The notes: generated by a model not told the origin, from the sequence alone. A stretch of 64,000 nt of DNA from Limnochordaceae bacterium (GCA_014896295.1 JADBKR010000003.1:62001-126000); one strand, 5' to 3'; numbered from the stretch's first letter, positions 19,033-28,623 are shown. Translations and numbers: made by a program.

Positions 19033-21816
19033 GTGGCGCGGCCAGATCCGGCGACGGACGACGAGCGGCGGCCGGATCCCGAGAGCCTGCTGGAGGAGAG
19101 CCGGCAGGAGCGGCGGGGGAAGCTCGTCGTCTTCCTCGGAGCCGCCCCCGGCGTGGGCAAGACGTACTCGATGCTGGAGGCGGCCCGCGAGCGCAAGGCG
19201 GAGGGCGTCGACGTCGTGGCCGGGTGGGTCCAGACCCACGGGAGGGCCGAGACCGAGGCGCTGCTCGAGGGGCTCGAGCGGATCCCGCCCCGGACGGTGG
19301 AGTACCGGGGGCACCGCTTCGAGGAGATGGATCTCGACGCGCTGCTGGCCCGGCGGCCCCAGCTCGCCCTGGTCGACGAACTGGCCCACACCAACGTGCC
19401 GGGGTCGCGCCACCCCAAGCGCTACCAGGACGTCGAAGAGCTGCTCGACGCGGGGATCGACGTCTACACCACCCTCAACGTCCAGCACCTGGAGAGCCTC
19501 AACGACCTGGTCACCCGCATCACCGGGGTGCCGGTACGGGAGACCGTGCCGGACCGGATCGTCGACCAGGCCGACCAGATCCAGGTCGTGGACGTCCCGG
19601 TCGAAGAGCTCATCCAGCGCCTGCGCGAAGGCAAGGTGTACTTCCCGGAGAAGATCGAGGCGGCCCTGCACCACTTCTTCCGCCCCGGCAACATCAACGC
19701 GCTGCGGGAGCTGACGCTGCGCAGGGCAGCGGAGCGGATCGACGAGCAGCTGGCCCGCTACATGCAGCGCAAGGCGATCCGGGGGCCGTGGCCGGTCGGC
19801 GACCGGGTGCTGGTCTGCGTGAGCCCGAGCCCGTTCGCCTCCCATCTCATCCGGGTGGGGTACCGCTTCGCCCAGGTGCACGACTCGGACTGGCTGGTCG
19901 CCTACGTCGACGTGCCCAGGACGCAGGCCCCCGACGAGGCGGCCCGCAGCCGGCTCGCCTCCCACCTGCGCCTGGCGGAGACCCTGGGGGCGCAGGTCGT
20001 CGTGCTCAGCGGCGAGGACGTGGCCGGCGAGATCGTGCGGCTCGCCCGGGAGCGTAACGTGGGCCACCTCATCATCGGCCGGCCGCTCCGACCCCGCTGG
20101 GCCGAACTCTTCCGGCGCTCGCTGGTCGACCGGGTGATCCGGCAGAGCGCCGGGATCATCGTCCACGTGGTGCCGGGCGAGGTGGAAGAAGGGCCGGCCA
20201 GCCGAGCAGTGCCGCCCGCGGCGGCGCGGACCGGTGGGCAGGCTCGCCGGCTGGCCCTCGAGTACGGCCTTCCGGCCGCGATGGTGGGCGCGCTGACGGC
20301 GGTGGTGCTGTCGCTCCGACCGGCGCTGCACATCGTCAACGTCGCCCTGCTCTACCTCCTGCCGGTCATCCTGAGCGCGTGGAGGCTCTCGTTCGGATCG
20401 GCGATCTTCGCCGCGGTGCTGGCGGCTGCGCTGTTCGACCTCTTGTTCATCGAACCGCTGTCGACGTTGTGGGTGGGGCACCTGCAGTACGTCGTGAGCC
20501 TCGCCATGTTCCTCATGGTGTCGGTGCTCATCTCGTCCCTGTCGGCCCGGTTGCGCGGCCAGGCCGAAAACGCCCGCCGCAGGGAACGGCGGACGGCGGC
20601 CTTGCTCGACCTCAGCCGGGAGATCACGGCGCTGCGAGGCGTCAAGGACGTGGTGCGCACGGCGTCCCAGCGGATCGGCGAGATCCTGGGGGCCGTGGTG
20701 GAGATCTTCGTCCCGGGCGTCAACCTGGGGGGACCCGGCGCCAGCCCGCCGCCGGCCGCCGGTGCGGCGGGCGATGGCGGAGACGGGCCGTGGCTCGCCG
20801 ACCCCAAGGAGCGGGCCATGGTCGAGTGGGTGCTGCAGCACGGGCTGCCCGCGGGGCCGGGGACGGGAACCTTCCCGGATGCCCCCGCCTGGTACGTGCC
20901 GCTGCAGACGGCCCGGGGCGTGGCAGGCGTCATGCGGGTGAAGACGGGGGAGGGGGAGCAGGACCTCCTGCCGGAGCAGCGCCGCATGCTCGAGGCGCTG
21001 GCATCCTTGACCGCGGTGGCGATCGAGCGGACCCGTTTGGCCGAGGCGGAAAACGAGGCCCGGCTCGCCGCCGAGTCGGAGCGCGTGCGCACGGCCCTCC
21101 TCAACGCGATCTCGCATGAGTTGAGGACGCCGCTGGCGTTCATCATCGGGGCGGCGACCACCCTGAGCGAGAACGGCGGCGGGGAGATCCGCCCGCCGTT
21201 GCGCAAGGAGCTCTTGGCCAGCATCCAGGACGAGGCGATGCGGCTCAACCGGATGGTGGAAGGGTTCCTGGACATGTCCCGGCTGGAAGGCGGGCTCGTC
21301 CGGCTGCACCGGGAGTGGTACGACGTCGACGAGCTGGTGGGCGGCGCGTTGCAGCGTCTGGGGTCCGGGTCGGGCGTCGATCGGATCGCCGTGCAGCTGC
21401 CCGACGGGCTTCCCCTGGTGCAGGTCGACGGGGTGCTGGCCTCGCAGGCCATCGCCAACGTGCTGGACAACGCGCTGCGCTACTCCCCGCCCGGAACGCC
21501 CGTCGAGGTGCGCGCCGGGGTGGCTCCGGGCGACGAGGCAGTCTGGATCGACGTCGCCGATCGAGGCCCGGGCCTCAGGCCGGAGGCGCGGCAGGCCCTG
21601 CTGGGGGAGACTCCCGCCCGGCCCTCGGCTCCCGGGGCCGGGCTCGGCATCGGGCTCCAGATCACCCGGGCCATCGTGACGGCCCATGGTGGCTCCATCC
21701 AGGTGAGGGACAACCCCGGCGGCGGGTGCGTGGTGCGCCTGCGATTCCCGGCCGCGCCGGGCGCGGGCCAGGCCGAGGGCGGCCCCGGAGGGGTGAACGG
21801 CGGATCAGGGGCATGA
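19033..21816 (+). CDS. kdpD: Sensor histidine kinase KdpD
   Basis: This is a 927-residue membrane histidine kinase of the KdpDE two-component system, which senses potassium limitation or turgor. Domains in order are the KdpD N-terminal domain with Walker A GAAPGVGKTYSM near residues 36-47, a universal-stress-protein-like domain at about 255-375, four membrane helices at about 410-500, a GAF-like linker, the HisKA domain with the phospho-acceptor histidine in ISHELRTPLAF near residue 696, and the HATPase domain ending near residue 920. The catalytic domain has a recognisable N-box (NVLDNALRYSP) and G-box (GAGLGIGLQI). Its TGA overlaps the kdpE start. Confidence 0.95.
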   Translation: MARPDPATDDERRPDPESLLEESRQERRGKLVVFLGAAPGVGKTYSMLEAARERKAEGVDVVAGWVQTHGRAETEALLEGLERIPPRTVEYRGHRFEEMDLDALLARRPQLALVDELAHTNVPGSRHPKRYQDVEELLDAGIDVYTTLNVQHLESLNDLVTRITGVPVRETVPDRIVDQADQIQVVDVPVEELIQRLREGKVYFPEKIEAALHHFFRPGNINALRELTLRRAAERIDEQLARYMQRKAIRGPWPVGDRVLVCVSPSPFASHLIRVGYRFAQVHDSDWLVAYVDVPRTQAPDEAARSRLASHLRLAETLGAQVVVLSGEDVAGEIVRLARERNVGHLIIGRPLRPRWAELFRRSLVDRVIRQSAGIIVHVVPGEVEEGPASRAVPPAAARTGGQARRLALEYGLPAAMVGALTAVVLSLRPALHIVNVALLYLLPVILSAWRLSFGSAIFAAVLAAALFDLLFIEPLSTLWVGHLQYVVSLAMFLMVSVLISSLSARLRGQAENARRRERRTAALLDLSREITALRGVKDVVRTASQRIGEILGAVVEIFVPGVNLGGPGASPPPAAGAAGDGGDGPWLADPKERAMVEWVLQHGLPAGPGTGTFPDAPAWYVPLQTARGVAGVMRVKTGEGEQDLLPEQRRMLEALASLTAVAIERTRLAEAENEARLAAESERVRTALLNAISHELRTPLAFIIGAATTLSENGGGEIRPPLRKELLASIQDEAMRLNRMVEGFLDMSRLEGGLVRLHREWYDVDELVGGALQRLGSGSGVDRIAVQLPDGLPLVQVDGVLASQAIANVLDNALRYSPPGTPVEVRAGVAPGDEAVWIDVADRGPGLRPEARQALLGETPARPSAPGAGLGIGLQITRAIVTAHGGSIQVRDNPGGGCVVRLRFPAAPGAGQAEGGPGGVNGGSGA

Positions 21817-22538
21817 GCGGCGCCCGGATCCTGGTCATCGACGACGAACCCCAGATCCGCCGGCTGCTGCAGGTGGCGCTATCGGCCCACGGCTACGCGG
21901 TCGTCACGGCCGAGACGGGACGAGACGGGATCGCGGCGGCGGCTACCCAGCGGCCGGACCTCGTCATCCTCGACCTGGGGTTGCCCGACATGTCCGGCCT
22001 CGACGTGCTGCGGGAGGTGCGCGGCTGGTCGAGGGTGCCCGTCGTCATCCTCTCGGTGCACGGCCGGGAAGAGGAGAAGGTCGCTGCGCTCGATGCCGGC
22101 GCCGACGATTACGTGACCAAGCCCTTCGCCATGGGGGAGCTGCTGGCCCGGCTGCGCGTCGCCTTGCGCCACGCCGCCGGTGAGGCGAGCTCGCCGGTGC
22201 TTCGCTTCGGCGAACTGGTCATCGACCTGCCGCGGCGGATGGTGACGCTGGGCGGGCGGGAGATCCGCCTGACCCCCACCGAGTACGACATCCTCAAGCT
22301 GCTCGCCCGCCACGCCGGCAAGGTCCTCACGCACCACCAGATCCTGCGGGAGGTGTGGGGCGCCGGCTACGACGACGCCCATCTGGTGCGGGTACACGTC
22401 GCGCAGCTCCGCCGCAAGCTGGAGCCGGATCGGATGCGGCCCCGCTTCATCCGGACCGAACCGGGCGTCGGCTACCGGTTGGTGGAGCCGGCCGAAACCG
22501 GCTCCGAGGCGGCGGGCGACGCCGGCGCGCCGTCCTGA
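21813..22538 (+). CDS. kdpE: Response regulator KdpE
   Basis: This is a 241-residue OmpR-type response regulator. The receiver domain (about 1-120) has DDE at 11-13, the phosphorylation aspartate in LVILDLGLPD near residue 53, and Lys in VTKPFAMGE near residue 104. The DNA-binding winged helix (about 130-228) contains RLTPTEYDILKLLARHAGKV and ends in FIRTEPGVGYRLV. It activates kdpFABC in the family model. It overlaps kdpD by four bases (ATGA) and is the last gene of the operon. Confidence 0.95.
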   Translation: MSGARILVIDDEPQIRRLLQVALSAHGYAVVTAETGRDGIAAAATQRPDLVILDLGLPDMSGLDVLREVRGWSRVPVVILSVHGREEEKVAALDAGADDYVTKPFAMGELLARLRVALRHAAGEASSPVLRFGELVIDLPRRMVTLGGREIRLTPTEYDILKLLARHAGKVLTHHQILREVWGAGYDDAHLVRVHVAQLRRKLEPDRMRPRFIRTEPGVGYRLVEPAETGSEAAGDAGAPS

Positions 22539-22563
22539 GGCGAGCCCCGGCGGGGCGAGCCGC

Positions 22564-23589
22564 TCAGGCGGCCTGGCGAGCCCGCGCCGGAGAGTTGCGC
22601 GGGGCGTGGTGCATCTCGTCGAGGACCCGTCCCAGCCCACGCACCACGCACCCGATCGGGTCGTCCGCGATGGTGACCGGCAGCCCGAGTCGCTGGACCA
22701 TGGCCTCGTCGATGCCCTTGAGCAGCGCCCCGCCGCCGGCCAGCACCACCCCGTGGTCGGCTATGTCCCCGGCCAGCTCCGGGGGCGTCCGTTCGAGGAC
22801 TTCGTGCACGGCGTCCGCAATGAGGCGGACCGGCTCCATCAGGGCTTCCCGCAGCTCGGCGGCGGTGACCGTGGCGACGCGCGGCATGGACGTGACGCCG
22901 TCCTGGCCCCACACGGCCACCCCCGCGTCGCTCGCCGGGAGGTGGGGCTCCACGGTGCCGGCCCTGATCTTGAGCTCCTCGGCCGTGCGCTCGCCGATGA
23001 GCAGGTTGTGGCGCCGGCGCAGCAGGCGCATGACCGCCTCGTCCATCTGGTCGCCGGCGACCCGGACGGAACCCACCACGGCCTCGCCGCCTGCCGAGAG
23101 CACGGCCACGTCGGTGGTGCCGCCGCCGATGTCGACGACGAGGTGGCCCTGGGGCCTGTCGACCTCGATGCCGGCTCCCAGCGCGGCGGCGAGCGGCTGG
23201 GAGACGAGATGGACCTCCCGGGCCCCCGCCTGGGTGCAGGCGTCGACCAGGGCCCTCCGCTCCACCTGCGTGATCGACGGCGGGATACCCACCACGACCC
23301 GGGGCCGCACCCAGGGGAGCTTGCCCAGGGCCTTCTGGAGGAAATAGCGCAGCATGATCCGGGTCATCTCGTACGAGGCCACGACCCCGCCGCGCAAGGG
23401 GCGGACGACGCTCACGGAGTCGGGGGCCCGCCCGCCCATCTCCCTGGCGGCCTGGCCGACCGCCAGGACCTCCCCTTGCTCGGCGTCCACGGCGACGACC
23501 GATGGCTCGTGGAGGACGATACCCCGGCCCCGAACGTAGACCAGGACGGTGGCAGTCCCGAGGTCGACGGCCACGTCGCTTGCGAGCAT
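22564..23589 (-). CDS. MreB/Mbl-type actin-like cell-shape protein
   Basis: This is a 341-residue bacterial actin homologue of the MreB/Mbl family, which polymerises under the membrane and guides wall synthesis. Nucleotide-binding blocks are VAVDLGTATVLVYVRGRGIV near residue 7, LVVDIGGGTTDVAVLSAGGE near residue 154 and GVVLAGGGALLKGIDEAM near residue 285. An ATG at 23589 gives the usual short lead before DLGTA; in-frame GTG (23598) and ATG starts lie further upstream. The gene stands alone, without mreC, mreD or minD. It is therefore more likely an extra paralogue than the main mreB of an mreBCD operon, but that is inference. Confidence 0.85.
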   Translation of the reverse strand: MLASDVAVDLGTATVLVYVRGRGIVLHEPSVVAVDAEQGEVLAVGQAAREMGGRAPDSVSVVRPLRGGVVASYEMTRIMLRYFLQKALGKLPWVRPRVVVGIPPSITQVERRALVDACTQAGAREVHLVSQPLAAALGAGIEVDRPQGHLVVDIGGGTTDVAVLSAGGEAVVGSVRVAGDQMDEAVMRLLRRRHNLLIGERTAEELKIRAGTVEPHLPASDAGVAVWGQDGVTSMPRVATVTAAELREALMEPVRLIADAVHEVLERTPPELAGDIADHGVVLAGGGALLKGIDEAMVQRLGLPVTIADDPIGCVVRGLGRVLDEMHHAPRNSPARARQAA

Positions 23590-23725
23590 CCCATGCACCG
23601 GCCTCTCTCGTGGATGCGTTCCCAACCAGAAGCTCATTCTACTCTCGCCCATGCGCGCCCAAAAGAGGCCATCGACGGGCGACGGCCACCCGCCGGTCGG
23701 CGCCCAAAGACGCGAAACGGCCCGA

Positions 23726-23778
23726 GCCGGTATCGCCGCAGCGACCTTGGCCCGGGCCGGCCCAACCGTGATACCGGC
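23726..23778. repeat. Long inverted repeat between the CDGSH gene and the mreB-like gene
   Basis: GCCGGTATC and GATACCGGC form a perfect nine-base-pair stem enclosing about 35 bases that contain the nested GC-rich palindrome GGCCCGGGCC. It begins 20 bases after the stop of the CDGSH gene. It may be a terminator or processing hairpin for that minus-strand transcript, although no T-run follows. Confidence 0.4.
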
Positions 23779-23797
23779 GAGGTCTCCGGGAACCCCT

Positions 23798-23998
23798 TCA
23801 GCCCTCCTTGGCCGCCGGCGGCTCCCCCGGCGCCTCCACGATGACCGGGCCCCTGCCCGGGACGTCACGGTGGGTGCCGTCGCAAAGCGGGAATTTCTTG
23901 GACTGGAAGCACCGGCACAGCGCCACCCGTTCGCCCGGCTCGAGCTTGACCGTCGTGCGGGGATGCCCGTTGCGCTCTTCGGTCGTGTAGCTTGCCAC
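23798..23998 (-). CDS. CDGSH iron-sulfur domain protein
   Basis: This 66-residue protein carries a single CDGSH domain. The cluster motif CRCFQSKKFPLCDGTH spans about residues 28-43 and supplies three Cys and one His ligand for a [2Fe-2S] cluster. Family members are small redox or Fe-S transfer proteins of unclear function in bacteria. The GTG start has GGGAGG nine bases upstream. The last 20 residues are proline- and alanine-rich. It is flanked by corA and the mreB-like gene on the same strand. Confidence 0.88.
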   Translation of the reverse strand: MASYTTEERNGHPRTTVKLEPGERVALCRCFQSKKFPLCDGTHRDVPGRGPVIVEAPGEPPAAKEG

Positions 23999-24102
23999 TT
24001 TCGAGTGCCTCCCTGAGGACGTCTTTCCCTACGGTATAACCGACGCCCGCACCGGCCGCAACGATGGCCGGTGGCCGGCAGGTAAGCCGCCGGCGCCACC
24101 CG

Positions 24103-25101
24103 TCAAAACATCCCGCGCCGCCCCAGCCACCACGCGGCGCCCCCGCTCAGCACCACCGTGAGCCCGACGACGAACCAGAAGGCAAGGGGATGATCCTGCA
24201 GCGGCAGCGTCACGTTCATGCCGAAGGTGCTGGCGACGATGGTCGGCACGGCCAGCACGATGGTGACCGAGGTCAGGAACTTCATCACGACGTTGAGGTT
24301 GTTGGCGATGATCGAGGCGAACGCGTCCATGGTGCTGCTCAGGATGTTGCTGTAAACGTCGGCCATCTCCAGCGCCTGGCGGTTTTCGGTGATGACGTCC
24401 TCGAGGAACTCCCGGTCCTCGTCGTACAGCCGCAAGACCCCCGGCTCCGTCGTCACCGCCGCCGACGCCTGCTCGCCGTTGACCGCTCCCTCACCGGGCT
24501 TGAGGTGCAGGCGAAGCAGCTTGTCCATGACGATCTGGTTGGCCCGCAGGGACGTGGAGAAGTAAACCAGGCTCTTCTCGAGCTCGAGCAGCCGGATCAA
24601 CTCGGCGTTTTTCATGGCGTGCTGGAGCGAGCGCTCCAGCTCGTCGCTCCGGCGGTCGATGAGGCGCAGGTAGCGCAGGAAGAGCGTCGCCGTCCTGTAC
24701 ATCACGTGCATCAGGAACTGCGTACGCTTGGCCGTATGCACCCGGCCCTGCTGGGCGAGCGACTCGACGATCTCCATCGGCTCCAGGCAGACCGTGACGA
24801 GATGGGCCGGGGTGACGATCACGGCCAGGGGGAGGGTCTCATAGCGAGGGAACGCGGGGTCGCCTCGCAACACGGGGCCGCGCAAGAGCACCAGCACCCG
24901 CTGCCCGTCCACCTCCACGCGCGGCTGCTCCTCTTCGTCGAGGGCGGCCCGCAGGAAGTCGGGCGGAATGTCCAGCTCCCGCTCCACCCGCTCGAGCTCC
25001 TCGGGCGCAGGCGCCGTCAGCACCACCCACGAGTTGCGGGCGGAGAGGTCGTCGGTCCGGCCGAGCCGGCCGTCTCGGGTCAGGTACACCTGGGTCGTCA
25101 T
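24103..25101 (-). CDS. corA: CorA-family divalent metal ion transporter
   Basis: This 332-residue pentameric channel moves Mg2+ or Co2+ across the membrane. The large N-terminal cytoplasmic domain and long stalk helix run to about residue 270. Two C-terminal membrane helices follow at about residues 273-293 and 307-327, with the signature GMN in STFGMNVTLPLQ at the loop between them. The length and layout fit the family. ATG start at 25101; a GAGGAGG site lies upstream at a longer than usual distance. Confidence 0.92.
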   Translation of the reverse strand: MTTQVYLTRDGRLGRTDDLSARNSWVVLTAPAPEELERVERELDIPPDFLRAALDEEEQPRVEVDGQRVLVLLRGPVLRGDPAFPRYETLPLAVIVTPAHLVTVCLEPMEIVESLAQQGRVHTAKRTQFLMHVMYRTATLFLRYLRLIDRRSDELERSLQHAMKNAELIRLLELEKSLVYFSTSLRANQIVMDKLLRLHLKPGEGAVNGEQASAAVTTEPGVLRLYDEDREFLEDVITENRQALEMADVYSNILSSTMDAFASIIANNLNVVMKFLTSVTIVLAVPTIVASTFGMNVTLPLQDHPLAFWFVVGLTVVLSGGAAWWLGRRGMF

Positions 25102-25183
25102 TCATGCCCACCCACCGCCTCCTCGTGGGGCGTCGAACAGCTATTCCGGGTGGAGGGGCCGTTCCCTGCATGCAGCGAGGCAA

Positions 25184-25212
25184 TTGGCGGGCGTATCGCG
25201 ACGTGCTAGAAT
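25184..25212 (+). promoter_or_regulatory. Sigma-A promoter of the yebC-ruvCAB operon
   Basis: TTGGCG at 25184-25189 and TAGAAT at 25207-25212 are separated by 17 bases. Predicted transcription starts near 25219, giving a leader of about 85 bases before the GTG start of yebC. No other promoter is evident before the glyQ promoter, so this one may serve yebC through the DUF4342 gene. Confidence 0.7.
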
Positions 25213-25303
25213 GGCGCCGACGGCAAACATGTGCGCGCCCTTGCGGGCTGGGGGGACCGACCTGCGGGGGCAGGGTTCTCCGTAGAGGGGCGGGTGAGTC
25301 GCT

Positions 25304-26068
25304 GTGTCCGGACATTCCAAGTGGGCCAATATCAAGCATCAGAAGATGAAAGAGGACGCCCGCCGGGGTCAGGTGTTCACCAAGCTCGCTCGCCAGATCA
25401 TGGTGGCGGCCCGGCAGGGAGGCCCCGATCCGGAGCACAACTTCAAACTGCGCCTGGCGATCGACAAGGCCCGGGAGGCCAACATGCCCGGCGAAAACAT
25501 CCAGCGGGCCATCCGTAAGGGATCCGGCGCCGAGGCAGCCGAGGCGTACGAGGAGGCCATCTACGAGGGATACGGGCCCGGTGGCGTCGCCATCCTGGTC
25601 GTGGCGATGACGGACAACCGCAACCGCACGTCGGGGGAGATGCGCTACCTCTTCACGCGCCACGGCGGGAGCCTCGCCGAGAGCGGGGCGGTGGCCTGGC
25701 AGTTCGAGCCGAAGGGGCGGCTGGTGGTCACGGGCGGTCCCGGGGGAAGATTGGACGAGGAGCAGCTCATCCTGGACACCGCCGACGCGGGCGGCGACGA
25801 CGTGCGCCCCAACGACGAGGGCGAGGGGTACGAGGTCATCTGCACCCCGGCGGCGCTTCACCAGGTGCGCGAGCGGCTCGCCGAGCGCGGTTACACGGTG
25901 CGGCAAGCGACGCTCACCATGGTGCCCAAGACCACGGTGACCGTCGAGGGGTCGGACGCCGAGCGGCTGCTCAGGCTCGTGGACGCGCTGGAAAACCACG
26001 ACGACGTGCAGGAAGTGCACGCCAACTTCGACATCCCCGACCAGGTGATGGAGGCCCTGCAGCTTTGA
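25304..26068 (+). CDS. YebC/PmpR-family protein (TACO1-like)
   Basis: This is a 254-residue protein of the YebC/PmpR/TACO1 family. It was described first as a transcription regulator and more recently as a ribosome-associated factor that helps translate proline runs. Signature sequences are SGHSKWANIKHQK at the N-terminus, ANMPGENIQRAIRKGSG near residues 59-75, YEGYGPGGVAILV near residue 87, and TVEGSDAERLLRLVDALEN near the end. It uses a GTG start. The stop overlaps the TTG start of ruvC. The yebC-ruvCAB arrangement is widespread. Confidence 0.93.
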   Translation: MSGHSKWANIKHQKMKEDARRGQVFTKLARQIMVAARQGGPDPEHNFKLRLAIDKAREANMPGENIQRAIRKGSGAEAAEAYEEAIYEGYGPGGVAILVVAMTDNRNRTSGEMRYLFTRHGGSLAESGAVAWQFEPKGRLVVTGGPGGRLDEEQLILDTADAGGDDVRPNDEGEGYEVICTPAALHQVRERLAERGYTVRQATLTMVPKTTVTVEGSDAERLLRLVDALENHDDVQEVHANFDIPDQVMEALQL

Positions 26069-26619
26069 GCGGGTCGCCGGCCGGCCCCCTGGTGGTCGCC
26101 GGCATCGACCCGGGGCTGGCCCGGACGGGCTACGGCGTCGTGGCGATCCAGGGGCGCACCGGCCGGCTCCTCGCCTCCGGCACCATCGTGACGAGGGCGC
26201 ACATGCCGGCCCACCGCCGGCTGCTGGAACTGTACCGGCAGCTGCAGGACGTGCTGGCGGAGTGGCGGCCGCCGCTGGTGGTCGTCGAGCGCCTTTTCCT
26301 CGGGCGCAATCGCACGTCGGCCATGGCCGTCGGGGAGGCGCGGGGCGTTGCGATGCTGGCGGCAGCCCAGGCGGGCGCGCGGATCGTCGAGCTCACCCCG
26401 CAGCAGGTCAAGCTCATGATGACCGGAGCGGGCCGTGGGGAGAAGAGCCAGGTGGGGTACATGGTCCGGGCACTCTTGCACGTCCAGGCTCCGCTGGGCC
26501 CCGACGAGGCGGACGCGCTGGCGGTGGCCCTGTGCGGGGCCTGGATGGAGGCAGAGGGGACGGCGCCAGGCGGCTGTTCCGCCTGGCCTGCCCGGGAGGA
26601 GGCGTCCGGCGGGCCATGA
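26065..26619 (+). CDS. ruvC: Holliday junction resolvase RuvC
   Basis: This is a 184-residue endonuclease that cuts four-way DNA junctions in recombination repair. Acidic catalytic residues are visible as the Asp of GIDPGLARTGYG (residue 15), the Glu of VVVERLFLG near residue 74, and Asp residues in PDEADALAVALC near residues 147-150. The TTG start overlaps the yebC stop (TTGA) and the stop overlaps the ruvA start (ATGA). The last 20 residues are a family-unrelated tail. Confidence 0.92.
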   Translation: MSGSPAGPLVVAGIDPGLARTGYGVVAIQGRTGRLLASGTIVTRAHMPAHRRLLELYRQLQDVLAEWRPPLVVVERLFLGRNRTSAMAVGEARGVAMLAAAQAGARIVELTPQQVKLMMTGAGRGEKSQVGYMVRALLHVQAPLGPDEADALAVALCGAWMEAEGTAPGGCSAWPAREEASGGP

Positions 26620-27253
26620 TTCGGAAGCTGCGGGGCGTGCTCGATACCCTCGGCTGGACCGATGCCGTCGTCGACGCCGGCGGCGTCGGCTACCAGGTGT
26701 TCATCCCGCTCTCCACTCGCCAGGCGCTGGGAGCGGCGCGCCCGGGCAGCCCGGTCGCCCTGTGGGTGCACACCCGCGTGCGGGAGGACGGCATCACGCT
26801 GTTCGGGTTCGCCACCGAGGCGGAGCTGCGCGCCTTCGAGCTGTTGCTCCAGGCCTCCGGCGTGGGGCCCCGGACGGCGCTGTCCGCGCTGTTCTACGCT
26901 CGAGCCGGACCGGCTGCTCGAGGCGCTCGCCCGGGGCGACGTCGAAGTGTTGCAGCGGGCGCCAGGGATCGGCCGGCGCACCGCCGAACGGCTGTGTGTC
27001 GAGCTGCGGCAAAAGGCGCGGGATCTGCTGGGGCCCGGGCAGCGACGAGGTGCCTGAGCCCGCCGGTACGGCGCTCGGCGACGGAGCGCGCCACCCGGGC
27101 TGGCGGGACGCGGTGGAGGCCCTGGTGGCCCTCGGGTACTCCCGGCAGGAGGCCGGGCGCGCCGTCCGGGCAGCCTCCAGGCGGGTCGGCGCAGAAGAGC
27201 CGCTCGAGGCGCTGGTCAAGGCGTCGCTCGCCGTGGTGGCCGGAGGCCGCTGA
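26616..27253 (+). CDS. ruvA: Holliday junction helicase subunit RuvA, frame broken twice
   Basis: RuvA binds the Holliday junction and loads RuvB. Three frames carry the three domains. MIRKLRGVLDTLGWTDAVVD up to GPRTALSAL (OB fold and first HhH) is in the start frame. STLEPDRLLEALARGDVEVL up to KARDLLGPG (second HhH with PGIGRRTAERL) is in the next. DEVPEPAG up to the C-terminal DAVEALVALGYSRQEAGRAV domain is in the third. Removing one T near 26892 and one G near 27030-27039 gives a normal 211-residue RuvA. The two indels lie between well-conserved neighbours ruvC and ruvB. I think sequencing error is more likely than decay, but a real pseudogene cannot be excluded. Confidence 0.8.
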
Positions 27254-27309
27254 GGTGAGAGCGCCGCCGGTGTCCGGCCTGCCGGGATGGGGCGTCAGGA
27301 GGGTGCAAG

Positions 27310-28389
27310 TTGCCGCGACGGGCACAACCGGAGGGAGAAGACAGGCTGGTCTCCCCGAGGCGCAAGGACGAGGACGTCGAGCTCGATCGCACGCTTCGGC
27401 CTCGTACGCTCGAGGAGTACATCGGCCAGTCCCACGCCAAGGAGAGCCTCGCCCTCTTCATCGAGGCGGCCCGCCGGCGCCGGGAGCCGCTCGATCACGT
27501 CCTCCTCTACGGCCCTCCGGGCCTGGGCAAGACGACGCTGGCCGGCTGCATCGCCCACGAGCTCGGCGTCGAGATGCGCATGACGTCGGGCCCCGCCATC
27601 GAGCGACAGGGCGACCTGGTGGCGCTCTTGACCCACCTGCAGCCGAGGGACGTGTTGTTCATCGACGAGATCCACCGCCTGAGCCGGGTGGTGGAAGAGG
27701 TCCTGTACCCTGCCATGGAGGACCACGCCGTCGACATCGTGATCGGCAAGGGCCCGGGCGCTCGGTCGGTCCGGCTGGAGCTCGCCCCGTTCACGCTGAT
27801 CGGTGCGACGACCCGAGCAGGGATGCTGACTTCCCCGCTGCGGGACCGTTTCGGAGTGATCTTGCGCCTGGACTTCTACTCGACCGAGGAGCTGGCCGCC
27901 ATCGTGCGGCGCTCTGCCCGGCTGCTGGGCGTGCCCATCGACGACGCAGGTGCCGAGGAGATCGCCCGCCGATCGAGGGGCACGCCTCGCACCGCCAACC
28001 GCTTGCTGCGGCGGGTGAGGGACTATGCCCAGGTGCGGGCGGCCGGCATGGTGACGAAAGAGGTGGCCAGACGGGCGCTGGAGCTATTGGACGTGGACGA
28101 ACGGGGCCTGGACGCGGTGGATCGGCAGCTGCTCGCCGCCATCTTACAGAAGTTCGACGGGGGCCCCGTCGGGGTGGAGACGCTGGCGGCGGCCATCGGA
28201 GAGGAGCCCGAGACCATCGAGGACGTGTACGAGCCGTTCCTCATGCAGCAGGGCTACTTGCAGCGCACGCCGAGAGGGAGGGTGGCGACCCGGCTTGCGG
28301 CGGAGCTGGTCATGCCCGAGCGGGCGCGGGCCGGTAACTGGCCCCAGCAGGGAGGACTCTTTCCTGGAAACGCCGGAGAGGTGAGCTGA
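27310..28389 (+). CDS. ruvB: Holliday junction branch migration helicase RuvB
   Basis: This is a 359-residue AAA+ motor that drives branch migration with RuvA. Motifs seen are [12 protein letters not shown] near residue 29, Walker [10 protein letters not shown] near residues 69-77, Walker [10 protein letters not shown] near residue 117, sensor 1 GATTRAGML near residue 170, and the winged-helix domain in the last third ([32 protein letters not shown]). The TTG start has AGGAGGG a few bases upstream. A DUF2905 gene follows after two bases. Confidence 0.95.
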   Translation: MPRRAQPEGEDRLVSPRRKDEDVELDRTLRPRTLEEYIGQSHAKESLALFIEAARRRREPLDHVLLYGPPGLGKTTLAGCIAHELGVEMRMTSGPAIERQGDLVALLTHLQPRDVLFIDEIHRLSRVVEEVLYPAMEDHAVDIVIGKGPGARSVRLELAPFTLIGATTRAGMLTSPLRDRFGVILRLDFYSTEELAAIVRRSARLLGVPIDDAGAEEIARRSRGTPRTANRLLRRVRDYAQVRAAGMVTKEVARRALELLDVDERGLDAVDRQLLAAILQKFDGGPVGVETLAAAIGEEPETIEDVYEPFLMQQGYLQRTPRGRVATRLAAELVMPERARAGNWPQQGGLFPGNAGEVS

Positions 28390-28391
28390 GA

Positions 28392-28619
28392 GTGGCGGAG
28401 CTTTCAGGGTTTGGCCGGGTGCTCATCATCACCGGCCTCGCGATCGCCGGCCTGGGCCTGTTGCTCGAGCTGGTGGGCCGTGGCGTCATTCCGGGCCTCG
28501 GAAGGCTGCCCGGCGACATCTACGTCCAGCGCGGCCACTTCCGCTTCTACCTGCCCATCACCACGTCGCTTCTCATCAGCCTGATCCTCACCCTGATCCT
28601 GGGCCTCATGAGGCGATAG
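28392..28619 (+). CDS. DUF2905 small membrane protein
   Basis: This 75-residue protein has two predicted helices (about 9-28 and 52-72) joined by a short conserved GRLPGDIYVQR loop. DUF2905 proteins are commonly encoded after ruvB in Bacillota; their function is unknown. It uses a GTG start two bases after the ruvB stop, and recO begins four bases later, so the genes are surely co-transcribed. Confidence 0.88.
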   Translation: MAELSGFGRVLIITGLAIAGLGLLLELVGRGVIPGLGRLPGDIYVQRGHFRFYLPITTSLLISLILTLILGLMRR

Positions 28620-28623
28620 GCCC

